From: Pseudolysinimonas_A sp041984585
GTDB lineage: Bacteria > Actinomycetota > Actinomycetes > Actinomycetales > Microbacteriaceae
NCBI GenBank assembly: GCA_041984585.1
Contig: JBHIXX010000001.1
Span: forward strand, 52,210-116,209
Reading direction: 5' to 3'
DNA length: 64,000 bases
The notes below the pieces were generated by a model, which saw only the letters and a program-made list of their open reading frames with translations, made no database searches and was not told the DNA's origin. A program made the translations under genes and the position numbers. Positions 45,024-53,984 of this stretch are shown one piece after another (the first letter of the stretch is position 1; the number at the start of each line of letters is the position of its first letter).

Positions 45024-46027
45024 TGGCCGCGAGCATGCTGACCCGGTTCGGCAACGACCTGTACACCGGCGAGAAGTCGGTCGACTTCGTCGGTCTGCGC
45101 AAGATCTGGCTCTCGCTCGGCGTGGTGCTGATGGTGCTCGCCGTGCTCGTGCCGTTCGTGCGCGGCGGCGGCAACTTCCTCGCCGGATTCAACTTCGGCA
45201 TCGAGTTCCTCGGCGGCTCGCAGTTTCAGGTGGTCGGCGCGGCGGACGCGGACCCGACCATCGGCGAGGACGCGGTGCTCTCCGTCGTGCCGGATGCCGT
45301 GGTGCACGTCACCACCGTCGGCGCCGATGGCGTGCGGGTGCAGACCGATCAGCTCACCGAGCCGGAGACGCAGGAGGTGTCGACGGCGCTCGAGGAGGGC
45401 TACGGCACGTCGGACGTCACCTCGTCGTTCATCGGTGCGACGTGGGGCGCCGACATCACCCGGCAGGCGCTTATCGGTCTCGGCATCTTCCTGGGCGCCG
45501 CGATGCTGCTGATGGCGATCTACTTCCGCACCTGGAAGATGTCGCTGGCGGCGATCATCGCGCTGATCCACGACGTCGTCTTCACGATCGGGGTGTATGC
45601 GGCCACCGGCTTCGAGATCACTCCGGCCGCGGTCATCGGCTTCCTCACCATCCTGGGCTTCTCGCTCTACGACACCGTCGTCGTCTTCGACAAGGTGCGC
45701 GAGAACACGTCGGAGCTGGCGGACGACTCGCCGCGCACGTTCGGCGAGACCGTGAACCTGGCGGTCAACCAGACGCTCGTCCGGTCGATCAACACGGGCG
45801 TGGTGGCGGCGCTGCCGACCGCGGCGATCCTGTTCCTCGGCGCGTTCGCGCTCGGGGCCGACACGCTGCGCGACATCTCCCTCGCCCTGCTCGTCGGCAC
45901 GATCGTCGGCACCTACTCGACGCCGTTCATCGCGGCGCCGCTGTACGCCTGGTTCCGTCAGGGCGAGCCGAAGATCCGCGAGCGCGACCAGCGCGTGCTC
46001 GCCGCCCGCGCGCGCGTCGCCGCCTGA
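45023..46027 (+). CDS. secF: Protein translocase subunit SecF
   Basis: A 334-residue SecDF subunit. N-terminal helix about 28-50, P1-like domain with GFNFGIEFLGGSQFQVVG, and five C-terminal helices with AALIHDVVFTIGVYAATGFE-type sequence, AVIGFLTILGFSLYDTVVVF and DKVRENTSEL. ATG overlaps the secD stop (TGATG). Last gene of the yajC-secDF operon before the rel promoter. Confidence 0.96.
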   Translation: MAASMLTRFGNDLYTGEKSVDFVGLRKIWLSLGVVLMVLAVLVPFVRGGGNFLAGFNFGIEFLGGSQFQVVGAADADPTIGEDAVLSVVPDAVVHVTTVGADGVRVQTDQLTEPETQEVSTALEEGYGTSDVTSSFIGATWGADITRQALIGLGIFLGAAMLLMAIYFRTWKMSLAAIIALIHDVVFTIGVYAATGFEITPAAVIGFLTILGFSLYDTVVVFDKVRENTSELADDSPRTFGETVNLAVNQTLVRSINTGVVAALPTAAILFLGAFALGADTLRDISLALLVGTIVGTYSTPFIAAPLYAWFRQGEPKIRERDQRVLAARARVAA

Positions 46028-46069
46028 GGGGGCGGATCCGCGCGAACGGCGGACGACCGGTCGGGAAAC

Positions 46070-46091
46070 TAGACTCATCCGTACGGAGGTG
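46070..46091 (+). promoter_or_regulatory. -10 element and ribosome-binding site of rel
   Basis: TAGACT (46070-46075) is followed by a short leader with GGAGGTG (46085-46091) five bases before the ATG. Unlike many genes here, rel therefore has a conventional leader. Confidence 0.6.
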
Positions 46092-46096
46092 AGCGG

Positions 46097-48382
46097 ATGA
46101 CCGAGACCCGGGTCCCGAGCACCGCCGTCGCGCCCGGGGAGACGGCTCCGCCGACGTCGTCGCTGCGGCGCCTCGTGCCGCGCATCTTCTCGCGCGCCCA
46201 GCCGGCCGGCGCCCTCGAGTCCGTTCTGCGCACGGTGCGCACCCACCATCCGCGCGCCGACGTCGCCCTCATCGAGCGTGCCTACGCGACCGCCGACCGC
46301 GCCCACGCCGGGCAGGTGCGCAAGAGTGGAGAGCCGTACATCACGCATCCGCTCGCCGTCGCGCAGATCCTCGCCGACCTGGGGATCGGGCCGAAGACGC
46401 TCGCGGCCGCGCTGCTACACGACACCGTCGAGGACACCTCCTACGACCTCGACCGGCTGCGCTCGGAGTTCGGCGACGAGATCGCGATGCTCGTCGACGG
46501 GGTGACCAAGCTCGACAAGCTCAAGTACGGCGACAGCGCGCAGGCCGAGACGGTGCGCAAGATGGTCGTCGCGATGAGCAAGGACATCCGCGTGCTCGTC
46601 ATCAAGCTCGCGGACCGGCTGCACAACGCGCGCACCTGGGGGTTCGTGCCGCCCGACTCGGCACGGCGCAAGGCGCAGGAGACCCTCGAGATCTACGCGC
46701 CGCTGGCGCACCGACTCGGCATCCAGACGATCAAATGGGAGCTCGAGGATCTCGCGTTCGCGGTGCTGCACCCGAAGCTCTACAACGAGATCGAGAGCCT
46801 GGTGAAGAACCGCACGCCGCAGCGCGAGCAGTTCGTGCAGTCGGTGATCGACGCGGTGAACGACGACCTGCGCGCGGGCAAGATCAAGGGGCAGGTCGTC
46901 GGCCGGCCGAAGCAGTACTACTCGATCTACCAGAAGATGGTGCTGCGCGGCCGCGAGTTCACCGAGATCTACGACCTCGTCGGCATCCGCGTGCTGGTCT
47001 CCAACATCCGCGACTGCTACGCGGTGCTCGGCGCGATCCACGCGCGCTGGAATCCGATCCCGGGTCGGTTCAAGGACTACATCGCCACGCCGAAGTTCAA
47101 CCTGTACCAGTCGCTGCACACGACCGTGATCGGCCCGCAGGGTCGCGCGGTCGAGATCCAGATCCGCACCCATGACATGCACCAGCGCGCCGAGTACGGC
47201 GTCGCGGCGCACTGGAAGTACAAGGAGCGGATGGCCGGCCGCGACCCGGGCGCGAAGGTCACCCAGGAGACGGAGATGGCGTGGCTCGCGCACATCTCGG
47301 ACTGGCAGTCGGAGACCGAGGACGCGACCGAGTTCCTCGAGAACCTGCGCTTCGAGATCGGGGCGAAGGAGGTCTACGTCTTCACCCCGCAGGGCAAGGT
47401 CATCGGCCTGCCTGCCGGGGCGACCCCGGTCGACTTCGCGTACGCCGTGCACACCGAGGTCGGGCACCGCACGATGGGCGCCAAGGTCAACGGCCGACTG
47501 GTGCCGCTCGAGAGCGTGCTGAACAGCGGCGACTCGGTCGAGGTCTTCACCTCGAAGAACCCGGATGCCGGCCCCAGCAAGGACTGGCTCAACTTCGTCA
47601 AGAGCCCGCGGGCGCGCAACAAGATCCGCGGCTGGTTCACCAAGGAGCGTCGCGAAGAGGCGATCGAGCAGGGCAAGGATGCGATCGCCCGCGCGATGCG
47701 CAAGCAGAACCTGCCGCTGCAGAAGCTGATGGGCGGGGATGTCGTCAGCGAGGTCGCTGCCCAGATGCGCTACGAGAGCGTCGACGCGCTCTACGCGGCG
47801 GTCGGCGAGGGACACGTCTCCACCCAGTCGGTGCTCGAGAAAGTCGTCGCCTCGCTGCAGTCGGAGGCCGAGGCCGACGAGGCCGAGATCCCGTTCACCC
47901 CGAAGGGGCGTGCCCGGCAGCTACGGTCGAGCGACTCCGGCGTACTGGTGCGCGGAGCGCCCGACATCCTGGTGAAGCTCGCGAAGTGCTGCACCCCGGT
48001 GCCGGGCGACGAGATCATCGGCTTCGTCACGCGCGGCGCCGGCGTCTCGGTGCACCGCACCGACTGCAACAACGTCGGTCCGCTGCGCCAGCAGGAGGAC
48101 CGCATCATCGAGGTCGAGTGGGCGCCGAGCTCGACGAGCGTGTTCCTGGTGCAGATCCAGGTGGAGGCGCTCGACCGCGGCGGCCTGCTGTCGGACATCA
48201 CGCGGGTACTCACCGAGCACCACGTCAACATCCTGTCGGCGAGCGTGTCGACGTCGACCGACCGCCTCGCGGTCAGCCGCTACGTGTTCGAGATGGGCGA
48301 CACAACGCACCTCGACCGCCTGCTGAGCGCGGTGCGGCGCATCGACGCGGTGTACGACGTGTACCGCGTGCACACCGGCTGA
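46097..48382 (+). CDS. rel: Bifunctional (p)ppGpp synthetase/hydrolase
   Basis: A 761-residue long RSH enzyme making and degrading the stringent-response alarmone (p)ppGpp. Hydrolase HD domain: KSGEPYITHPLAVAQIL and ALLHDTVEDTSYDLDRL (His 108, Asp 109). Synthetase domain: YYSIYQKMVLRGREFTEIYD, YQSLHTTVIGPQGRAVEIQI and HWKYKERMAGRD. Then TGS (VYVFTPQGKVIGLPAGATPV), a zinc-finger/helical part with KCCTPVPGDEIIGFVTRG and a C-terminal ACT domain. Both active-site regions look intact. Confidence 0.97.
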   Translation: MTETRVPSTAVAPGETAPPTSSLRRLVPRIFSRAQPAGALESVLRTVRTHHPRADVALIERAYATADRAHAGQVRKSGEPYITHPLAVAQILADLGIGPKTLAAALLHDTVEDTSYDLDRLRSEFGDEIAMLVDGVTKLDKLKYGDSAQAETVRKMVVAMSKDIRVLVIKLADRLHNARTWGFVPPDSARRKAQETLEIYAPLAHRLGIQTIKWELEDLAFAVLHPKLYNEIESLVKNRTPQREQFVQSVIDAVNDDLRAGKIKGQVVGRPKQYYSIYQKMVLRGREFTEIYDLVGIRVLVSNIRDCYAVLGAIHARWNPIPGRFKDYIATPKFNLYQSLHTTVIGPQGRAVEIQIRTHDMHQRAEYGVAAHWKYKERMAGRDPGAKVTQETEMAWLAHISDWQSETEDATEFLENLRFEIGAKEVYVFTPQGKVIGLPAGATPVDFAYAVHTEVGHRTMGAKVNGRLVPLESVLNSGDSVEVFTSKNPDAGPSKDWLNFVKSPRARNKIRGWFTKERREEAIEQGKDAIARAMRKQNLPLQKLMGGDVVSEVAAQMRYESVDALYAAVGEGHVSTQSVLEKVVASLQSEAEADEAEIPFTPKGRARQLRSSDSGVLVRGAPDILVKLAKCCTPVPGDEIIGFVTRGAGVSVHRTDCNNVGPLRQQEDRIIEVEWAPSSTSVFLVQIQVEALDRGGLLSDITRVLTEHHVNILSASVSTSTDRLAVSRYVFEMGDTTHLDRLLSAVRRIDAVYDVYRVHTG

Positions 48383-48427
48383 CGCGCGACCTCCAGCCCG
48401 CTCCGCGAGCAGCCCTCGCCGCGGCCC

Positions 48428-48976
48428 TCACGCCTCGCCGAAGACGGCCGCCAACCGCTCCTTCGCGCGGCGCTTGCCGTGCAGATTGCGGCGCCGATCG
48501 AGCAGCTCGGCGGTCTGCGCGGCGCCGAACCCGCCGAGCGCGGCGAGGCGGAGGATGGCGTCGGCGTCGACCGGATGCAGCACGGGCCGGAAACGCGCGA
48601 GGTCGACGGCGGTGCGCAACGGCGAGGTGACCCGCGCGCCGAGGTCGACCACGTCATCCGGATCGAGCACCAGCTCGCGCACCACCGCCAGCGGCGTGGG
48701 GGAGAGTCGCGCCCGCGCGTCGAGCCGGGTGCAGAACTCGAGCACGGCCGGCGAACCTTCGGCGGCGCCCCAGACCCAGGCGGCCGTGCCCAGTTCGGCG
48801 ATGAGCCGCGTCGAACGCCCGGCCAGCGCGGCGGCGGCGCGGGTGCGGGCGTGGTCCCGGGCGTCGACCGGGCAGAATCCGGCCGCGAGCGGGTAGAGCT
48901 CGCCGTCGAGGCGCGCGGCGTGCAGCTCGGGGAGCGGGAGGTCGGCGGCGCTCAGCGCCTCGGGGATGACGGCCAC
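48428..48976 (-). CDS. Uncharacterised protein, weakly AbiEi-like
   Basis: A 182-residue protein I recognise only weakly. VTSPLRTAVDLARFRPVLHP resembles the Thr-x-x-DLA block found in AbiEi-type antitoxins and related proteins of unknown function, and the end is basic and helical (RRRNLHGKRRAKERLAAVF). No partner toxin adjoins it, so a toxin-antitoxin role is not supported. I start it at GTG 48976 (MAVIPEALSAADLPLPELHA); upstream codons are Arg-rich and unlikely to be coding. It runs convergent to rel. Confidence 0.6.
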   Translation of the reverse strand: MAVIPEALSAADLPLPELHAARLDGELYPLAAGFCPVDARDHARTRAAAALAGRSTRLIAELGTAAWVWGAAEGSPAVLEFCTRLDARARLSPTPLAVVRELVLDPDDVVDLGARVTSPLRTAVDLARFRPVLHPVDADAILRLAALGGFGAAQTAELLDRRRNLHGKRRAKERLAAVFGEA

Positions 48977-49085
48977 CAGGCGACCGTCGCAGGTCGCAAC
49001 GCCCGGTGGGGGCGCGGGACGCGATCGGTGGAGGGGAGTCGCTGGGGAGGATCGGTGCCCGGCCGCAGGACGACGATGCCCGGGC

Positions 49086-50315
49086 TCAGGAGCCGAGCGC
49101 CTCGAGCCACACCTTGCGGGCGGCGAGGGCCTCCTCGGCCTCCTTCTGCTTCCGCTTGTCGCCCGACGCCTTCGCCTCGGCGATCTCGGCCTCGAGCTTG
49201 CCGATCGCGTCGGTGAGCTGCGAGGCGAGCCCGTCTGAGCGCGCCTGCTTCTCCGGGTCGGTGCGGTTCCAGTGGTCGTCCTCGAGCCTCTTGACCGCGG
49301 CCTCGACCTTGCGCAGCCGGTCCTCGACGCTGCGCATCTTGTCGCGCGGCACCTTGCCGGCGGCATCCCACCGCTTCTGGATGGCGGTGAGCTTGCGGCG
49401 GGCGACCTCGCGGTCCGTCTCGGTGAGCAGCTCTTCGGCCTCGGTGAGGATCTCGAGCTTCACGCCGAGGTTGGCCGCGAACTCCTCGTTCTCCTGGGCG
49501 TCGATCTCGGCCTTGGCCCCATAGAGCACGTCGCCTGCCGCCTTGAACCGCGCCCAGAGCGCGTCGTCGACCTTCCGCCCGGCCCGACCGGCGGCCTTCC
49601 AGGAGTCGAGCAGTCGGCGGTAGTCGGGGATGCCGGCCGCGCCCTTGGGGGCGAGTGCCTCGGCCTGCTCGGCCAGGCGCTCCTTGCGCGCCTTGACCTC
49701 CTTCTGGCTGCTCTCCTGCTGGGCGAAGAAGGCGCGGCGGCCCGACTCGATCGTCGAGCGCGCGGCGCTGAAGCGCTTCCAGAGGGCGTCGGCGTCCGAC
49801 TTCGGCAGCCGTGGACCCTCCTTCTGCTGGGTCTGCCAGGCGGTGAACAGCTCGTCGAGCTTGGCCGAGGTCTGCTTCCACTGGACCTTGGCCGGGTCCT
49901 GCGCGGCGAGAGCCTCGACGTCGACGACGAGCTGGGTGCGTGCGGCGACCGCGTCGGCCACCGCGGCCTGCGCTTCGGCGCTCTGCTTCTCGACCAGCTC
50001 GCCCAGGCCGCCGGAGAGCGTCTCCAGTCGCGCGCGCAACGCGGCGAGGTCGCCGACGGCGTTGGCGCCGGTCACCGACTCGGTGAGCGACGCGATGGTC
50101 TTGCTCACGTCCTTGGCGGGAGCGCCGGCGCGCACGCGCTGCTCGACCAGGCCGACCTGGCCCTCCAGCTCCGCGTACTTGCGCTCGAAGTAGGCGAGCG
50201 CCTCCTCCGGTGTCGCATCCGGATACTGTCCGACGGCACGCTCGCCGTCCGCCTCGCGAACGTACACGGTGCCGTCGTCGCCGACACGCCCCCAGGGGGT
50301 CTCGTCACCAGCCAC
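49086..50315 (-). CDS. DUF349 domain protein
   Basis: A 409-residue almost wholly helical protein with DUF349 repeats: W-containing units such as KVQWKQTSAKLDELFTAWQT, SDADALWKRFSAARSTIE, DALWARFKAAGDVLYGA and AIQKRWDAAGKVPRDKMRSV. Charged coiled coil covers most of the length. The N-terminus has a small beta segment (WGRVGDDGTVYVREADGER). The family is widespread in actinobacteria and of unknown function. Soluble. GTG start, near a divergent-free gap to the cyclophilin gene. Confidence 0.9.
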   Translation of the reverse strand: MAGDETPWGRVGDDGTVYVREADGERAVGQYPDATPEEALAYFERKYAELEGQVGLVEQRVRAGAPAKDVSKTIASLTESVTGANAVGDLAALRARLETLSGGLGELVEKQSAEAQAAVADAVAARTQLVVDVEALAAQDPAKVQWKQTSAKLDELFTAWQTQQKEGPRLPKSDADALWKRFSAARSTIESGRRAFFAQQESSQKEVKARKERLAEQAEALAPKGAAGIPDYRRLLDSWKAAGRAGRKVDDALWARFKAAGDVLYGAKAEIDAQENEEFAANLGVKLEILTEAEELLTETDREVARRKLTAIQKRWDAAGKVPRDKMRSVEDRLRKVEAAVKRLEDDHWNRTDPEKQARSDGLASQLTDAIGKLEAEIAEAKASGDKRKQKEAEEALAARKVWLEALGS

Positions 50316-50423
50316 GGGTCTCTCTCCGAATCGCGCCGGCTGCCTCTCTGACCGGCCGGACCAGCCTACCCATGACCGATCGCCGATCCACCCGGGGCGC
50401 CGAACCGCCCGCCGGACGCCCGA

Positions 50424-51200
50424 CTATTCGAGGGTGAGCCCGGTGATCAGGATGGGCGAGGCGGGCTGGCCGCTGCCGTCGGCGTTGAGCAGCGTCGAGT
50501 CGAGTCCCGTCTCCGCCACCAGGTCGACGAGATCGTCGAGACCCGAGGTGACCGTTCCGACCACCGTGTAGCCGCCGGCCGAGTCGGAGGGCAGGGTCAC
50601 GTCGCTCAGCACGATGAAGAACTGATGGCCGAACGAGTAGGCGTCGTCCCCGGTGCGAGCCATCGCGATGGTTCCGGTCGGGTAGACGTCGTCGGCGGGG
50701 GCGTTCTCGACCGGGCCGTAGGAGTAGGCGGGGTCGGGCGAGCCGAGGCCGTCGATGGAGCCGCACTGGACGAATGACGCGTCTGCGGCGATACGGTGAC
50801 AGGTCGTGTCGAGGTAGTAATCGGCTCCGGCGTCGCGCACCCATCCGGCCACCGCCTGCGGGGCGAGGGCTCCGTCGAGCTCGATACCGAGGGTGACGCC
50901 GCCGAGCGTGAGCTCGCCGGTCCACGTGCGGTACTCGGACAGATCAGCCGAGGGGGCGCCGAAATTCTCGGACTCGGCGGCCGTCGCCGTGGGCTCGGGG
51001 GTGGGCGCCCCGGGGCCCGCCGTGAAGAAGAACACCTGCGACACGGCGGCGAGCGCGCCGACGGCGACGATGCCGACCACCGCGATCACGTTGTCGCGCA
51101 CGCGGCGCGACCGCTGCTCGCGGTGAACCGTCTGCCGGGCCTCGTACACGCGCAGCCGATCGCGTGCCTCGCGTCCCTGCCGATTCGTGCTCTTCGCCAC
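50424..51200 (-). CDS. Membrane-anchored peptidylprolyl isomerase (cyclophilin type)
   Basis: A 258-residue protein: basic cytoplasmic N-terminus, one membrane helix (about 38-62, VIAVVGIVAVGALAAVSQVF), a Pro/Thr linker, and an extracytoplasmic cyclophilin domain (about 95-258) with RDAGADYYLDTTCHRIAADA, GTIAMARTGDDAYSFGHQFF and VVGTVTSGLDDLVDLVAE. It presumably assists folding of exported proteins. The usual FHR and GSGGPG blocks are altered (CHRIAADASFVQCG), so activity may be reduced. GGAAGG precedes the GTG start. It diverges from rarA. Confidence 0.88.
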   Translation of the reverse strand: MAKSTNRQGREARDRLRVYEARQTVHREQRSRRVRDNVIAVVGIVAVGALAAVSQVFFFTAGPGAPTPEPTATAAESENFGAPSADLSEYRTWTGELTLGGVTLGIELDGALAPQAVAGWVRDAGADYYLDTTCHRIAADASFVQCGSIDGLGSPDPAYSYGPVENAPADDVYPTGTIAMARTGDDAYSFGHQFFIVLSDVTLPSDSAGGYTVVGTVTSGLDDLVDLVAETGLDSTLLNADGSGQPASPILITGLTLE

Positions 51201-51304
51201 CGTCGCCCTTCCGTCGGATGTCCGGCCGTCGCCGGTCCGTCGAGAACTCTAGCCGGGCGCGACGGGGAGGCCGCTGCAGCCGCAGCCGGGTCGGTCGGCC
51301 GACG

Positions 51305-51310
51305 TAGCAT
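51305..51310 (+). promoter_or_regulatory. -10 element TAGCAT of rarA (leaderless)
   Basis: TAGCAT ends six bases before the rarA ATG, with no ribosome-binding site. Confidence 0.58.
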
Positions 51311-51316
51311 GGGCGC

Positions 51317-52798
51317 ATGAGCGGGCAGCCGGGTCTGAGATCCGGCGGCACCCCCCTCGCGGTGCGCATGCGGCCCACCCGCATCGACGAGGTGGCCGGG
51401 CAGCGGCACCTGGTGCGCCCCGGGTCGCCGCTCGTCGCCCTCGCCAAGGACACGACGGGGGAGTCGGGAGCGGTGTCGCTCATCCTGTGGGGTCCCCCGG
51501 GGACCGGGAAGACGACGCTCGCGCAGGTGATCGCGCACAGTTCGGGTCGGCGGTTCGTCGAGCTGTCGGCCGTGACCGCCGGCGTCAAAGACGTGCGCGA
51601 GGTGATGGAGAAGGCGCGCGCCGACCGCGACCTGTACGGCGTCTCGACGGTGCTGTTCCTCGACGAGATCCACCGGTTCACCAAGGCGCAGCAGGATGCC
51701 CTGCTCCCCGGCGTCGAGAACGGGTGGGTCATCCTCGTCGCGGCCACGACTGAGAACCCCTCGTTCTCGGTCATCTCCCCGCTGCTCTCCCGATCGCTGC
51801 TGCTCACCCTGGAGCAGCTCGACGACGACGACCTGGGGCTGCTGCTCGACCGGGCGGTGGAGTCGCCGAAGGGCCTCGACGGCGCGGTCTCCCTCGAGCC
51901 CGATGCCCGCGCGGCGATCGTGCGGCTCGCCTCGGGCGACGCGCGCCGCGCGCTGACGGCGCTCGAGGCGGCGGCGACCGCGGCGGCGGCGGCCGGCGAC
52001 CCGGTCGTGACGGCCGACCTGGTCGCCGCGACGGTCGACCGGGCGCTGCTGCGCTACGACCGGCAGGGCGACGAGCACTACGACGTCATCTCGGCGTTCA
52101 TCAAGAGCGTGCGCGGCTCCGACGTCGACGCCGCTCTCCACTACCTGGCCCGGATGATCGAGGCGGGGGAGGACCCGCGGTTCATCGCGCGGCGGGTGAT
52201 GATCCTCGCCGCCGAAGACATCGGCATGGCCGACCCGCAGGCGCTGCCCATCGCGGTCGCCGCCGCCGAGGGCGTGCAGATGATCGGGATGCCGGAGGGC
52301 CGCATCCTGCTCGCCGAGGCGGTCGTCTACCTGGCGACGGCGCCGAAGTCGAACGCCGCCTACACGGCGCTCGATGCGGCGATCGCGGATGTGCGGGCCG
52401 GACGAATCGGGAGGGTGCCGACCCACCTGCGCGACGCGCACTACCCGGGGGCGAAGCGCCTCGGTCACGGGAAGGGCTACCGGTACGCCCACGACCACCC
52501 GAACGGGATCGCCGAGCAGCAGTACCTGCCCGACGAGCTCGTCGGCACCCGCTACTACGACCCGACCGGCCACGGCTTCGAGCGGGGGATCGGGGAACGC
52601 CTCGACCGCATCCGGGCGCTGCTCGCCGGGGATCCGCTGCCCGCCCGGCCGACGGCCGCGCCCGATTCGGCGACGGGCGGCGGCGCCGCCGAGGGCGCGA
52701 TGCGGGACGCCGCTCCGACGACGGAGAACGCCGCTCCCACGACGGAGGGCGCCGTTCCCACGACGGAGGACGCCGCTCCCATCGCGGACTCGGACTGA
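51317..52798 (+). CDS. rarA: Replication-associated recombination protein A (RarA/MgsA)
   Basis: A 493-residue AAA+ ATPase acting at stalled replication forks. Family sequence: RMRPTRIDEVAGQRHLV, Walker A WGPPGTGKTTLAQVIA (59-67), Walker B VLFLDEIHRFTKAQQDALLP, sensor VAATTENPSFSVISPLLSRS, and the C-terminal tetramerisation region ending YLPDELVGTRYYDPTGHGFE. After about residue 440 comes a lineage-specific tail, about 45 residues, made largely of four seven-residue repeats. ATG 51317 is supported by the -10 element. Confidence 0.95.
   Translation: MSGQPGLRSGGTPLAVRMRPTRIDEVAGQRHLVRPGSPLVALAKDTTGESGAVSLILWGPPGTGKTTLAQVIAHSSGRRFVELSAVTAGVKDVREVMEKARADRDLYGVSTVLFLDEIHRFTKAQQDALLPGVENGWVILVAATTENPSFSVISPLLSRSLLLTLEQLDDDDLGLLLDRAVESPKGLDGAVSLEPDARAAIVRLASGDARRALTALEAAATAAAAAGDPVVTADLVAATVDRALLRYDRQGDEHYDVISAFIKSVRGSDVDAALHYLARMIEAGEDPRFIARRVMILAAEDIGMADPQALPIAVAAAEGVQMIGMPEGRILLAEAVVYLATAPKSNAAYTALDAAIADVRAGRIGRVPTHLRDAHYPGAKRLGHGKGYRYAHDHPNGIAEQQYLPDELVGTRYYDPTGHGFERGIGERLDRIRALLAGDPLPARPTAAPDSATGGGAAEGAMRDAAPTTENAAPTTEGAVPTTEDAAPIADSD
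52709..52792 (+). repeat. Four 21-bp tandem repeats in the rarA tail
   Basis: In-frame units encoding AAPTTEN, AAPTTEG, AVPTTED and AAPIADS. The first three differ by only a few bases, a sign of recent expansion. The tail is acidic and probably disordered. Confidence 0.9.
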
Positions 52799-52948
52799 AC
52801 CCCGCCGTCTGGTAGTCTTGACCGGCTCGATTTCCGAGCACATCCCCACTCAGAGGTTCCGGGCGCGTCGACGTGCGACCGGGTCGACCGGGGCGATGTA
52901 CGTCTGTGAGCCGCGAGATGCGCGGCCACGTGGTTGGAAGGCAGCATT

Positions 52949-53578
52949 TTGGTCACCAAGTCCCAGGACCGTCGCAAGGTCCGTCTCTCCCGCGCTCTCG
53001 GCATCCCGCTGACGCCCAAGGCGCAGCGCCACATGGAGAAGCGCCCCTACGCGCCCGGTCAGCACGGCCGCACCAAGCGCCGCACCGACAGCGACTACGC
53101 CGTCCGTCTACGCGAGAAGCAGCGTCTGCGCGAGCAGTACGGCATCCGCGAGAAGCAGCTGCGCATCGTCTTCAACGAGGCGCGTCGCACCCAGGGCCTG
53201 ACGGGTGAGAACCTCGTCGAGCTGCTCGAGATGCGTCTCGACGCGCTCGTGCTGCGCTCGGCGTTCGCCCGCACCACCGCGCAGGCGCGCCAGATGGTCG
53301 TGCACCGCCACATCCTCGTCGACGGCAAGATCGTCGACCGCCCGTCGTTCCGCGTGAAGCCGGGCCAGGTCATCCACGTCAAGGAGCGCAGCGAGTCGAC
53401 CGAGCCGTTCCAGGTCGCCGCCGCCGGCGGGCACGCCGAGGTGCTGCCCCCGACCCCGGGCTACCTCGAGGTCGAGCTCGACAAGCTGCAGGCCCGCCTC
53501 GTGCGTCGCCCGAAGCGCGCCGAGGTGCCGGTGACCGCCGAGGTCCAGCTCGTCGTCGAGTACTACGCGGCTCGGTAA
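52949..53578 (+). CDS. rpsD: 30S ribosomal protein S4
   Basis: A 209-residue S4 primary 16S-binding protein of the small subunit. It lacks the zinc-binding cysteines, i.e. it is a C-minus type. Family parts: VRLSRALGIPLTPKAQRHME, RPYAPGQHGRTKRRTDSDY, and the S4 RNA-binding domain LEMRLDALVLRSAFARTTAQ with RQMVVHRHILVDGKIVDRPS. The start is TTG at 52949, chosen because it gives the family N-terminus (M)VTKSQDRRKVR and has GGAAGG eight bases upstream. The preceding 130 bp look like an untranslated leader. A strong terminator follows, so the gene is monocistronic. Confidence 0.95.
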   Translation: MVTKSQDRRKVRLSRALGIPLTPKAQRHMEKRPYAPGQHGRTKRRTDSDYAVRLREKQRLREQYGIREKQLRIVFNEARRTQGLTGENLVELLEMRLDALVLRSAFARTTAQARQMVVHRHILVDGKIVDRPSFRVKPGQVIHVKERSESTEPFQVAAAGGHAEVLPPTPGYLEVELDKLQARLVRRPKRAEVPVTAEVQLVVEYYAAR

Positions 53579-53594
53579 GACCGATCCCACGCAC

Positions 53595-53623
53595 GAAGGC
53601 CCGGACATTCCGTCCGGGCCTTC
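53595..53623. terminator. Terminator after rpsD
   Basis: A perfect 12-bp stem GAAGGCCCGGAC / GTCCGGGCCTTC with an ATTCC loop, 16 bp after the rpsD stop. Confidence 0.88.
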
Positions 53624-53669
53624 GGCGTAAGCTGAGCGGGTCCGTTCCACCCGCCGAGGGGAGAGCACC

Positions 53670-53891
53670 GTGAAGAACTCGTTCCTGCTGCTGGTCGGTG
53701 CCGCCGCCGGCTTCGTCATCGCCCACCAGATCGCCAAGACCCCCGAGGGTCAGAAGTTCTTCGCCGACGCCGACGCGAAGGCCAAGGAGTTCGGTGACGC
53801 CGTCAAGCAGGGCTACAAGTCCCGCGAGGCGGAGCTGAAGGACGCCTTCGAGGACCTCAAGGCGCGGTCCGGCACCAGCCGAGCCGAGTAG
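53670..53891 (+). CDS. Small YtxH-like protein
   Basis: A 73-residue protein: an N-terminal hydrophobic segment (residues 4-21, FLLLVGAAAGFVIAHQIA) followed by an amphipathic charged helix (EGQKFFADADAKAKEFGDAV). This resembles YtxH-type small membrane proteins. GGGGAGAGCACC lies upstream of the GTG. It is commonly placed before alaS in related actinobacteria. Function unknown. Confidence 0.8.
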   Translation: MKNSFLLLVGAAAGFVIAHQIAKTPEGQKFFADADAKAKEFGDAVKQGYKSREAELKDAFEDLKARSGTSRAE

Positions 53892-53905
53892 CCGCCGACC
53901 CTCCG

Positions 53906-53924
53906 GGCCGGCGGTCCGCCGGCC
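53906..53924 (+). terminator. Possible hairpin before alaS
   Basis: GGCCGGC / GCCGGCC with a GGTCC loop, 15 bp after the small-gene stop. Palindromic GC-rich sequence of this kind is common in the genome, so the call is tentative. Confidence 0.4.
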
Positions 53925-53984
53925 GGCGGTTCACCGCGCCCTCCCACATCCGTCCCCCACCGGGGACACGACCCAGGAAGCGCC

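Noticed and set aside
48428..48976. AbiE-type toxin-antitoxin locus
   Set aside because: Only a weak AbiEi-like block is seen and there is no AbiEii nucleotidyltransferase gene beside it; the neighbours are rel and a DUF349 gene.
52799..52948. Structured S4 autoregulatory leader upstream of rpsD
   Set aside because: The length would allow it, but I could not find a convincing pseudoknot or a 16S-like S4 site by eye.
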